In this document: positions 24,036-29,484 of the stretch, one piece after another
Numbering within the stretch: the stretch's first letter is position 1
Layout: every line of letters starts with the position of its first letter
Origin: a virus
IMG/VR virus record: IMGVR_UViG_3300046519_000109
Location: 1 to 36,476 of that record
Reading direction: 5' to 3' (one strand)
DNA: 36,476 nt
Notes under the pieces: generated by a model
The model's database searches: none
What the model was told of the DNA's origin: nothing
Seen by the model: the letters and a program-made list of their open reading frames with translations, nothing else
Program-made: the position numbers and the translations under genes

Positions 24036-24280
24036 GCCGTATGCCTAAGACGGGCCCCATGCACACGACCGGCTACGCGTATCAGGGTCGCCGGGCCGGT
24101 GCGGTAATGCTGGCTGCCGCAGGGGTGCTTGCACTCGGCGCGTGCGATACCGGCCCTAAGTGTCTGGACTATGACACTCAGGTTGTGAGCACGACGACGA
24201 TCGTGAACGGCAAGGTTGTGCCGGGAACGTCCATCGTGACTGTCTGCACTAAGTACGCCGACGAGGGAGAGACCAAGTGA
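24032..24280 (+). CDS. Small lipoprotein
   Basis: 82 residues from GTG 24032; ATG 24041 or ATG 24059 are alternatives. A basic region (GRRAG) is followed by a hydrophobic stretch and a lipobox LALGAC, predicting cleavage before Cys and lipid attachment on the outside of the host membrane. The mature part is short, Thr/Val-rich and has two further Cys. Phage lipoproteins often block superinfection or act in lysis, but nothing in the sequence identifies this one. It is embedded between thyX and dCMP deaminase by overlapping start/stop codons. Confidence 0.7.
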   Translation: MSRMPKTGPMHTTGYAYQGRRAGAVMLAAAGVLALGACDTGPKCLDYDTQVVSTTTIVNGKVVPGTSIVTVCTKYADEGETK

Positions 24281-24615
24281 GAGACCCCCGCGAACCCCGG
24301 CTTCCCAAGTGGGCTCAGGCTGAACTTGCCACGCTGCGGCGTGAGTTGGATGTTGAGCGACAGAGGAACGAGGAGCTACGGGGCGCCGTTCCGGAGACTG
24401 ACACGTTCGTTCGGGACTACGGCCGTGAGGATCGTCCGCTACCCAAGGGTTCGCGCGTGGCGTTTCACCTCAAGCCCGATACCGGCCATATTCGACGGTC
24501 GGTCATCGTGCACGTTGAGGGGGACACGCTTGAGATCCAGGGTGACTATGGGCTTGTGGTCTACCCGCGTGCGTCCAACTCGGTTCGCCTGATGTTTGAG
24601 GAGTCCTACCGGTGA
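24277..24615 (+). CDS. Small protein with coiled coil and beta domain, unknown
   Basis: 112 residues from GTG 24277 (GTGA overlap). A short coiled coil (QAELATLRRELDVERQRNEELRG) is followed by a beta-rich domain (GSRVAFHLKPDTGHIRRSVIVHV). Part of the tightly overlapped thyX operon. No known activity. Confidence 0.65.
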   Translation: MRDPREPRLPKWAQAELATLRRELDVERQRNEELRGAVPETDTFVRDYGREDRPLPKGSRVAFHLKPDTGHIRRSVIVHVEGDTLEIQGDYGLVVYPRASNSVRLMFEESYR

Positions 24616-25019
24616 CCGCCCGACCCGATTGGGACCCGTATTTTCTGGCCGGTGCTGCTTGGGCAGCCACTCGCGCGGACTGTACGCGTGCTCAGGTGGG
24701 GGCAATCCTCGTGAACGCTCAGAGGGACGTGAGGGGGACCGGGTACAACGGTGCCCCTTCTGGGGTTCCGGGTTGCAAGTCTCAAGGGGCTTGCCCTCGT
24801 GGGCAGTTGACCCCTGAGCAGTGCCCCAGGGATAGCGACTACAGCAACTGCATTGCGGACCATGCGGAGCGCAACGCTATTCGGCACACGAGCCCTGAGG
24901 AGCGTCTAGGGGCCACGCTGTACAGCACTCGGGAGCCGTGTCCGGCTTGCTGGACGCTGATACGGGCGAGCGGGATTGCTCGGGTCGTGACTCCTGAGAC
25001 GACGTACGAGCGTCCCTAG
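24612..25019 (+). CDS. dCMP deaminase (cytidine/deoxycytidylate deaminase family)
   Basis: 135 residues from GTG 24612 (GTGA overlap). Zinc-dependent deaminase motifs: His84-Ala-Glu86 (DHAERNAI) and Cys110-Pro-Ala-Cys113 (EPCPAC). An N-terminal TRADCTRAQVGAILVN and a long Cys-containing insertion (GCKSQGACPRG) are typical of dCMP deaminases. It makes dUMP for ThyX encoded upstream in the same operon. Operator site 12 begins four bases after the stop. Confidence 0.92.
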   Translation: MTARPDWDPYFLAGAAWAATRADCTRAQVGAILVNAQRDVRGTGYNGAPSGVPGCKSQGACPRGQLTPEQCPRDSDYSNCIADHAERNAIRHTSPEERLGATLYSTREPCPACWTLIRASGIARVVTPETTYERP

Positions 25020-25022
25020 GGT

Positions 25023-25044
25023 CAGCTACTGAATTCAGTACCTG
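25023..25044. promoter_or_regulatory. Operator-type inverted repeat, site 12
   Basis: Perfect core (25027-25040), flanks CAGC and CCTG, two bases before a -35 box. Confidence 0.88.
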
Positions 25045-25046
25045 CC

Positions 25047-25076
25047 TTGCGCGGGGCTCGTCGGTCGTGCTTAACT
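25047..25076 (+). promoter_or_regulatory. Sigma-70-type promoter under operator control
   Basis: TTGCGC (25047-25052), 18-base spacer, TTAACT (25071-25076); leader CTGTCTCGTAAGCAGG resembles those of the other cassettes. Confidence 0.7.
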
Positions 25077-25117
25077 CTGTCTCGTAAGCAGGAACGAGCG
25101 AAACGGGAGCAGACATC

Positions 25118-25471
25118 ATGACGGTTACGACGCGGGTTGCGGGCGGCATGCACTACGGTCAGGTGCGCGACGGTAAGCGCCTCGTGTTCCACACCCGGGG
25201 TTACTACACTGAGGGCATGGCACTGGCTGACGTTCGCTGTTGGCTCGCGTTCAACCCTGAGCGGGACCTTGTCCAGCCGGGCGACGTGTTCGAGACTCGG
25301 GACAAGGACGGGAACCCGGTCACCGTGTCCGCTGGGCAGATGGAAGCCACGATTGCCAACGCCCGGAAGCACGGCGTTCAGGTAAGCCTCATGGCCGGTA
25401 CGGGTGGCCGCGAGTACATCAACATTCACATCGGAGCATCGAGTTACGGCCGGTACTTCCGCGCCGCGTAG
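25118..25471 (+). CDS. Cassette protein 1, unknown
   Basis: 117 residues from ATG 25118 (ACGGGAG upstream). It starts with a beta-rich segment (GMHYGQVRDGKRLVFHTRGYY); later DVFETRDKDGNPVTVSAGQ could be a barrel-like domain. It ends in SSYGRYFRAA. It forms a single-gene unit with operator 12, its own promoter and a terminator. No family is recognised. Confidence 0.7.
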   Translation: MTVTTRVAGGMHYGQVRDGKRLVFHTRGYYTEGMALADVRCWLAFNPERDLVQPGDVFETRDKDGNPVTVSAGQMEATIANARKHGVQVSLMAGTGGREYINIHIGASSYGRYFRAA

Positions 25472-25479
25472 CAAGGTTG

Positions 25480-25506
25480 GCCCCCTCTTCGGAGGGGGCT
25501 TTCCTG
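25480..25506 (+). terminator. Rho-independent terminator
   Basis: 8-bp GCCCCCTC/GAGGGGGC stem with a stable TTCG tetraloop (25488-25491), followed by TTTCCT. Confidence 0.92.
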
Positions 25507-25640
25507 CGTTTGACCTGCTGTTATTACGTTGGGTCAGGAGGCCGGCGAGTTGGTTACCCTGCGTGACTTTTTTTAGGGTCGGCTTCCACCGTGACTAAAG
25601 TTAGGGCATGGAAGTCAACCCTGTCAAGCCCGAAAAAAGG

Positions 25641-25662
25641 CAGGTACTGAATTCAGTAGTTG
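25641..25662. promoter_or_regulatory. Operator-type inverted repeat, site 13
   Basis: Perfect core (25645-25658), flanks CAGG and GTTG, three bases before a -35 box. Confidence 0.88.
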
Positions 25663-25664
25663 GC

Positions 25665-25693
25665 TTGCGCTCGCGCGCGCGCACGCGTAGAGT
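25665..25693 (+). promoter_or_regulatory. Sigma-70-type promoter under operator control
   Basis: TTGCGC (25665-25670), 17-base CG-alternating spacer (possible Z-form tendency), TAGAGT (25688-25693). Confidence 0.72.
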
Positions 25694-25731
25694 TCTACTC
25701 GTAAGCACGACAGCGACAAGGGAGACACCAA

Positions 25732-25938
25732 ATGAACGCCACCACCACCGCCCGAGTGACCGTCAAGACGCAGGGTCGCGGGGGATGGGCTCAGGTCCGC
25801 GAGTTCGACGCCGCCAACGCTGAGATCCGCTCCTACAAGATCCGCAGCAATGAGGACATGCTTCTCACGGCCAACGCCCGGACGGGTCGCCGCTGGTCCT
25901 GGGGCGCGATGGGTACCGGCTACTGGGCCGGGATGTAA
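25732..25938 (+). CDS. Cassette protein 2, unknown
   Basis: 68 residues from ATG 25732 (AAGGGAGA upstream). Basic, with TTARVTVKTQGRGGWAQVREF and a C-terminal RRWSWGAMGTGYWAGM. Single-gene unit with operator 13, promoter and terminator. No known domain. Confidence 0.65.
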   Translation: MNATTTARVTVKTQGRGGWAQVREFDAANAEIRSYKIRSNEDMLLTANARTGRRWSWGAMGTGYWAGM

Positions 25939-25950
25939 GTAGGAAGGAGG

Positions 25951-25977
25951 GGGCCCCTGAGGGGGCCCTTTCCCTTT
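25951..25977 (+). terminator. Rho-independent terminator
   Basis: GGGCCCC (25951-25957) pairs with GGGGCCC (25962-25968), then TTTCCCTTT. Confidence 0.85.
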
Positions 25978-26002
25978 GGCCTAGCTTGTGAACTTGTGGT
26001 TT

Positions 26003-26067
26003 GCATGGAACGTACATCTATCTTTGGTCTCAGGCTCAATGCATGGGCGCTACATCTATCTTTGATC
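26003..26067 (+). repeat. 27-base intergenic repeat, copies 1 and 2
   Basis: Copies at 26003-26029 and 26041-26067 share GCATGG, then CATCTATCTTTG and TC. A third copy lies at 26985-27011. Copies 1 and 3 are each preceded by a GGGCCC-type terminator and a TTGTGAAC motif. Function unknown. Confidence 0.8.
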
Positions 26068-26072
26068 CTGGG

Positions 26073-26094
26073 CAGGTACTGAATTCAGTAGTTG
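26073..26094. promoter_or_regulatory. Operator-type inverted repeat, site 14
   Basis: Perfect core (26077-26090), flanks CAGG and GTTG, next to a -35 box. Confidence 0.88.
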
Positions 26095-26096
26095 GC

Positions 26097-26125
26097 TTGC
26101 GCGGGGGAGCGCACGCGTGTAGCGT
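26097..26125 (+). promoter_or_regulatory. Sigma-70-type promoter under operator control
   Basis: TTGCGC (26097-26102), 17-base spacer, TAGCGT (26120-26125). The leader CTTCCTTGTCAGCA is the same as in front of the candidate repressor gene. Confidence 0.75.
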
Positions 26126-26165
26126 CTTCCTTGTCAGCAAGAAACGGCGCAGAGGGAGACGGAAG

Positions 26166-26708
26166 ATGTTCAGCATCAAGTACAACCGGACCACGAACCA
26201 CATTGCCGGTATCGCTGAGCGCACCGTCTCCAATCAGAGCGCCGAGAACGCCAACCGGTACGGTGCGGTTGCCTACTACGCCGAGAACGCTTGCGGCAGC
26301 CTGACCCGGTACCGGTTCGCTGACGGTGCCTCGTTCGAGTCGCTTGCTGACGCTCTTGAGGCTGCCCGTAAGGCCGGTGGGCGCAAGCTCTGCAAGACGT
26401 GTGAGAAGGCTGCTGAGGCTGCCCTTGCGGCCATGCAGGAGATCGAGACAGAGGAGAGCCAGGAAGTGACTGAGATCGTCCCGGAGAACGGCGCTGAGCC
26501 CCGTATCAAGTTCAAGGTCAACCGGATCCTTGGATCAAGCATCGTCACGGACGAGGACGGAACCAAGTCCTTCCGGATGATCGTTGACGAGGCTGTCCGG
26601 GGGTCGGTCGGCCTGATCTTCACGGAGGATGAGGCGTTGTGGCTGTTCGCGGACATCATGGACCGACAGAAGGCGTTCCGCGAGTGGCAGGCTGAGGCGA
26701 GCCAGTGA
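26166..26708 (+). CDS. Cassette protein 3, unknown
   Basis: 180 residues from ATG 26166 (GAGGGAGAC upstream); the frame is open upstream but that part overlaps operator and promoter. A CxxC pair in KLCKTCEKA (about residues 76-79) lies after a helical region, then a Glu-rich linker near 93-110. A C-terminal domain follows (IKFKVNRILGSSIVTDEDGTKSFRM..., ending EALWLFADIMDRQKAF). Helical CxxC proteins of this sort may bind zinc. Single-gene unit behind operator 14. No family is recognised. Confidence 0.7.
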   Translation: MFSIKYNRTTNHIAGIAERTVSNQSAENANRYGAVAYYAENACGSLTRYRFADGASFESLADALEAARKAGGRKLCKTCEKAAEAALAAMQEIETEESQEVTEIVPENGAEPRIKFKVNRILGSSIVTDEDGTKSFRMIVDEAVRGSVGLIFTEDEALWLFADIMDRQKAFREWQAEASQ

Positions 26709-26720
26709 GCTAAGCCACAC

Positions 26721-26756
26721 GAGGGGGCAGCTACTGAATTCAGTAGTTGCTCCTTT
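26721..26756. promoter_or_regulatory. Operator site 15 in a hairpin that is also a terminator candidate
   Basis: The operator is 26728-26749 (perfect core 26732-26745), flanks CAGC and GTTG. Pairing extends to 26721/26756 with G-U pairs, and the 3' side is T-rich (CCTTTCC). The -10 box of the next promoter lies 17 bases after the core. Confidence 0.85.
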
Positions 26757-26762
26757 CCGTGG

Positions 26763-26768
26763 TACTGT
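26763..26768 (+). promoter_or_regulatory. -10 box of a probable leaderless promoter
   Basis: TACTGT ends six bases before ATG 26775, so transcription would start at or next to the start codon. The -35 position falls inside the operator core (TCAGTA), so binding there would block the polymerase. Confidence 0.55.
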
Positions 26769-26774
26769 TCTCAC

Positions 26775-26924
26775 ATGAACAAGGACGAGCTGAGCGAAGA
26801 AGCCCGGATCATGCTGAGCCTCATGGAGATTGACGAGATCCTTGAGCGCCGGAAGATGGTGAGGGAAGTTCTCGAAAGGTCTTGGATCACAGCAGAGATG
26901 ATCCTCATGGAAGACCCGGAGTGA
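26775..26924 (+). CDS. Small acidic helical protein, probably from leaderless mRNA
   Basis: 49 residues from ATG 26775. All-helical and charged (LSEEARIMLSLMEIDEILERRK), rich in Met and Glu. No ribosome site precedes it, and the -10 box is placed for a transcript starting at the A of ATG. It sits in its own unit between operator 15 and a terminator. Size and control would suit a small regulator or anti-host peptide, but no function can be assigned. Confidence 0.6.
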   Translation: MNKDELSEEARIMLSLMEIDEILERRKMVREVLERSWITAEMILMEDPE

Positions 26925-26930
26925 AGGAGG

Positions 26931-26955
26931 GGGCCCGAAAGGGCCCTTTCTCTTT
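26931..26955 (+). terminator. Rho-independent terminator
   Basis: GGGCCC (26931-26936), GAAA loop, GGGCCC (26941-26946), then TTTCTCTTT. Confidence 0.9.
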
Positions 26956-26984
26956 GCCCTACCTTGTGAACATGTGAATAGGAT

Positions 26985-27011
26985 GCATGGGCGCTACATC
27001 TATCTTTGGTC
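26985..27011 (+). repeat. 27-base intergenic repeat, copy 3
   Basis: Differs from copy 2 (26041-26067) at one base. It sits after a terminator and a TTGTGAAC motif, as copy 1 does, in a 234-base spacer before the next gene. Confidence 0.85.
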
Positions 27012-27158
27012 TATGTAGCGTGCACGGGTCTTACGTCGGCCCCGGGTTGTACGACTTAAGAAGGATCCTTGAACAATCCTCACGTAGCCCTTGTTGAACT
27101 CTTAAGCACCCGAGAATGGGAGTACAAGGTTCCGGTTCAGCGGTGGGGGTAGGTAGCG

Positions 27159-27506
27159 GTGTCGTCGTTCAGGGTCAGCATGACGCTCGGGGTTCTCGTT
27201 CGGGGCTCTGAGGGGTTGGGGTGGCGTCCGTGCCTCCGTGTGCCTTCCCTGGGGCACGAAATCGTCATGCGCAACGAGGAGCTTGGGCCGATCATGCGGG
27301 CTCAGGCAACGTTGGTAGAACGCTTCCTGACACCCATGGGGGAGCCGTACGAGGGTTTCCGCATCGTGGCCCGTGACGCTGCCTCAGGCGCCCTTGTGGC
27401 GCTCGCTAGGTGGGTCCGGTGCCCGGACTCTGGCCGGTACCGTCCGGCGCCCGACGATGCGGCTCTGTTCCTCGCGTACGAGCATGGGGCGGGTCTCGCT
27501 GCCTAG
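27159..27506 (+). CDS. Unknown protein
   Basis: 115 residues from GTG 27159 (GGGGGTAGG upstream); ATG 27180 is an alternative. Beta-type N-terminus, then LGPIMRAQATLVERFLTPMGEPYEGFRIVARDA. A C-terminal CPDSGRYRPAPDDAALFLAYEHG could be a small enzyme or binding domain. No operator or clear promoter precedes it within 150 bases. No family is recognised. Confidence 0.6.
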   Translation: MSSFRVSMTLGVLVRGSEGLGWRPCLRVPSLGHEIVMRNEELGPIMRAQATLVERFLTPMGEPYEGFRIVARDAASGALVALARWVRCPDSGRYRPAPDDAALFLAYEHGAGLAA

Positions 27507-27523
27507 GTGGGTACGCTCGCGGC

Positions 27524-27739
27524 ATGGATGAGTTGATGCACGGGATAGCCCCGCCCAAGATCAAGAATTACGACAGTGCGGCTGAGCTGCTTGCCAAGCT
27601 TGAGGGGCGCGCCGCGCTGTGGGAGCGGCATGCACGGGATGCCACGGACCGGGCGGCAGAATTCGAGAGCGCTGCCCAGAGGATTAGGGACGGCGCGTCA
27701 ACGGTGACCGTTGGGCGAACTACCTACACACTTGAGTAG
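27524..27739 (+). CDS. Small coiled-coil protein, unknown
   Basis: 71 residues from ATG 27524; the frame is open further upstream but overlaps the previous gene. A central helix (AAELLAKLEGRAALWERHARDATDRAAEFESAAQRI) suggests a coiled coil, followed by a short beta end (GASTVTVGRTTYTLE). Followed by an inverted repeat at 27759-27795. Confidence 0.6.
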   Translation: MDELMHGIAPPKIKNYDSAAELLAKLEGRAALWERHARDATDRAAEFESAAQRIRDGASTVTVGRTTYTLE

Positions 27740-27758
27740 CTGAGGCGTAATCTGGCTC

Positions 27759-27795
27759 AACTGGCCTGGTAACAGACCGGGCCTGACTGCCAGTT
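27759..27795 (+). terminator. Nested inverted repeat between small genes
   Basis: Outer arms AACTGGC / GCCAGTT (27759-27765, 27789-27795) and an inner CTGGT/ACCGG pairing; no T-run. Ends 14 bases before the next ATG, so it could also affect translation. Confidence 0.45.
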
Positions 27796-27809
27796 AGGAA
27801 AATCGAACA

Positions 27810-28127
27810 ATGACCCAAGCGGACAACGCTACGGCGTTGGGAATGTCGCTTGACTCTCACCCCACCCCGGGGCAAGGGCAAGCGCTCGTGACAGCGGTAA
27901 CGCCTTTACCTCCGGGGTGGGGTTCGTTCTGCTCAAGGCCGGACAAGGACAACGGTCCCCACTGGTACGCCGTGTCTCCCTATGCGGTGGACGCGCTCAA
28001 GGAGAGGTGGGGTCGGGACGCTTACGGTCTCGATCACACGGTGTCTGCGCCGACGTGGCCTAAGTTGCATCAAGCGGTTGCGGCTCAAGTGGCGCTGTAC
28101 GACCTGCTTATGGGTGGTGGCTCGTGA
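27810..28127 (+). CDS. Unknown protein
   Basis: 105 residues from ATG 27810 (AGGA nine bases upstream). Features: PLPPGWGSFCSRPDKDNGPHWYAV and a helical C-terminus (WPKLHQAVAAQVALYDLLMGG). It may be a small regulatory or accessory protein. GTGA overlap with the next gene shows they form a pair. Confidence 0.6.
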   Translation: MTQADNATALGMSLDSHPTPGQGQALVTAVTPLPPGWGSFCSRPDKDNGPHWYAVSPYAVDALKERWGRDAYGLDHTVSAPTWPKLHQAVAAQVALYDLLMGGGS

Positions 28128-28351
28128 GCACGGTTCTCAAGTACGTCAAGCACACCATCCGTCACGTGAACGAGGGTGGTTGGATCCTTGAGGCGTTCTG
28201 CGCCAAGGGCGGCTGCGAAGAGACTTCCGGCCCTAAGGATTCGTCGGAAGCCGTTGAACTGTGGTGCATGAGTCACACCGGCTGGAATCCGGACCATGAT
28301 CTATTCCGGCGCGTGGCTTCTGATCATGCACGGGTGACGAGAGAGGAGTAG
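28124..28351 (+). CDS. Small protein resembling Streptomyces DUF7848
   Basis: 75 residues from GTG 28124 (GTGA overlap). The pattern (beta strands with EAFCAKGGCEETSG, then a helix SSEAVELWCMSHTGWN and a C-terminal FRRVASDHARV) reminds me of the DUF7848 family found near Streptomyces integrative elements. Cys at about 26 and 31 could bind metal. Family assignment is from memory. Last + gene before the convergent minus-strand gene. Confidence 0.55.
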   Translation: MSTVLKYVKHTIRHVNEGGWILEAFCAKGGCEETSGPKDSSEAVELWCMSHTGWNPDHDLFRRVASDHARVTREE

Positions 28352-28354
28352 GGG

Positions 28355-28389
28355 GAAGCCCCCGAACAGAAATGGTGTCCGGGGGCTTC
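28355..28389. terminator. Terminator hairpin between convergent genes
   Basis: Arms GAAGCCCCCG (28355-28364) and CGGGGGCTTC (28380-28389), perfect 10 bp. It lies between the ends of convergent genes and probably serves the + side. Confidence 0.8.
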
Positions 28390-28413
28390 TAAGGGCACTC
28401 TACGGGGCCCCGG

Positions 28414-29298
28414 TTAGTCGGATGAGGTATCCGGCAACCGGGGCTCTTCTGCGTCCGTGAGTACGGCCTCAACGGCTGCCGCAATACCGGCGCCTGAGAG
28501 GTTGTCCGGGTTGGTCACGTCGACCGTGACGGGCTCGCCGGTCGGCTCCTGCGTCTCAGGGTCGACGGTCTGAGCCGTGACGGTTGCCGGGTCCTTGCGC
28601 GAGCACTCCTCAGCGCCGGTGACGTCCACCTGTACGGCTGTCTCGTCCGTGATGGTGGCGACCATGGTCACTGTGTCGGCGTGCTCGTCGTACGAGACGG
28701 CTAGGGGTGCGTCGCTGACCCGCGCTAGGAACATGTGCAGGGGGTTGAGTTCGTCCGGGATGCTGATTCCCGTGGTGTCCTCAATGAACGCCGTGAGCGG
28801 CCCCTTGTTGCTCTTGGGCTTGCCCGGCTGCTTGGGCTTGGCCCTGACCGGCTTCTTGGGGGGCTTGGGCTTAGCCGTCTGCTTGGGCTTGCCTGCCTTG
28901 GCGTGCTTGTGCTTCTTGTGGGGCTTGTGCGCTGCCTTGACGGGCTTGCCGGGCTTGCCGGGTGCCTTGGCCTCAGCGAGGCTCTGAGAGGGGCTAGGAG
29001 AGGCTTGCTCGGGCTCTGTGGCCGGTTGCTCGTCCTCGTCGGCAATGGGGCTCTCAGGGGCGTCTGACGGCTCGTCGGCGGGGCTCGCTGAGGGTGTGGG
29101 CAGATGGCTGCCGGGGCTTCCCTCTGTGGACGATTCACCGGGCACTATGTCAGCGGGTATGACTGACTTCTCGTTGGCGTGGCTGTCATGGTCCGCACGT
29201 CCCAGGAAGAACGCCAAGGGGAGTGAGGCAGCGAGCATGCCGTATGCAACCTTCCCCCCAAGCGGTATTTCCTTGATCGCTGAGCGCTTGCCCACCAT
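28414..29298 (-). CDS. Membrane-anchored Lys/Pro-rich surface protein
   Basis: 294 residues on the minus strand from ATG 29298; a GTG one codon later has better spacing to GGGGGG and may be the real start. One hydrophobic segment at about residues 15-33 (GGKVAYGMLAASLPLAFFLG) preceded by positive charges predicts an N-in membrane anchor or uncleaved signal. Residues about 40-110 are acidic and Ser/Pro-rich. Residues about 108-170 are extremely Lys/Pro-rich (KPGKPVKAAHKPHKKHKHAK), a wall-spanning linker type. A C-terminal domain of about 120 residues is acidic, with one Cys. One of only two minus-strand genes here, next to int, it is a candidate lysogenic-conversion or exclusion protein. No enzymatic motif. 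Confidence 0.65.
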   Translation of the reverse strand: MVGKRSAIKEIPLGGKVAYGMLAASLPLAFFLGRADHDSHANEKSVIPADIVPGESSTEGSPGSHLPTPSASPADEPSDAPESPIADEDEQPATEPEQASPSPSQSLAEAKAPGKPGKPVKAAHKPHKKHKHAKAGKPKQTAKPKPPKKPVRAKPKQPGKPKSNKGPLTAFIEDTTGISIPDELNPLHMFLARVSDAPLAVSYDEHADTVTMVATITDETAVQVDVTGAEECSRKDPATVTAQTVDPETQEPTGEPVTVDVTNPDNLSGAGIAAAVEAVLTDAEEPRLPDTSSD

Positions 29299-29341
29299 GT
29301 CCCCCCGACTGTCCGGATTGAGTTGTTCCGCTTATGGAAAC

Positions 29342-29358
29342 ACGTGCAGGGGGCACGT
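29342..29358. promoter_or_regulatory. Inverted repeat in the int / minus-strand gene divergent region
   Basis: ACGTGC, 5-base spacer, GCACGT, about 45 bases upstream of the minus-strand start. It may be an operator for the minus-strand gene; no matching promoter boxes are certain. Confidence 0.4.
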
Positions 29359-29424
29359 AAGAAATGGATCAAGCCCGGGGGTCGGGTGCCTCGTGTTGGG
29401 TCTGCGTTTCCGCTGGTCAGAGCC

Positions 29425-29478
29425 TAAGTACCCTAAGTGTGCTAGCTTTTGAGTTAACACAGATGAGGTGGTTAGATC
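29425..29478. other. Candidate attP
   Basis: It lies immediately upstream of int, as in phiC31. The segment CTTTTGAGTT (29446-29455) followed by AACACAGATGAGG matches the phiC31 attP centre (CTTTGAGTT followed by CTCTCAGTTGGGG, as I recall it). That places the two-base crossover TT at 29454-29455. Flanking arms CCTAAGTGTG and CACAGATGAGG are imperfectly inverted. Both sides are phage sequence, so the site looks intact and unrecombined. Confidence 0.6.
29449..29477 (+). promoter_or_regulatory. Possible int promoter overlapping attP
   Basis: TTGAGT (29449-29454), 17-base spacer, TTAGAT (29472-29477), then seven bases to ATG 29485. This would give a leaderless int mRNA. The last base of the -35 box is the first base of the proposed crossover dinucleotide. 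GGTGG (29467-29471) and CCACC (29480-29484) could also pair in a leadered transcript. Confidence 0.45.
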
Positions 29479-29484
29479 TCCACC

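Noticed and set aside
25568-25622. 14-bp imperfect hairpin next to a run of T residues
   Set aside because: The T-run precedes the stem on + and becomes an A-run after the stem on minus, so it is not an intrinsic terminator in either direction.
25671-25687. CG-alternating tract as a separate repeat or CRISPR-like feature
   Set aside because: It is simply the 17-base spacer of a promoter; no CRISPR array is present anywhere in the window.
25608-25823. Open frame on + starting upstream of operator 13
   Set aside because: It runs through the operator (reading VLNSVV) and promoter and overlaps the better-supported gene at 25732 in another frame.
27012-27158. Promoter-like boxes before the gene at 27159
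   Set aside because: Several weak TTG and TA-rich hexamers can be chosen with different spacings; none is convincing.
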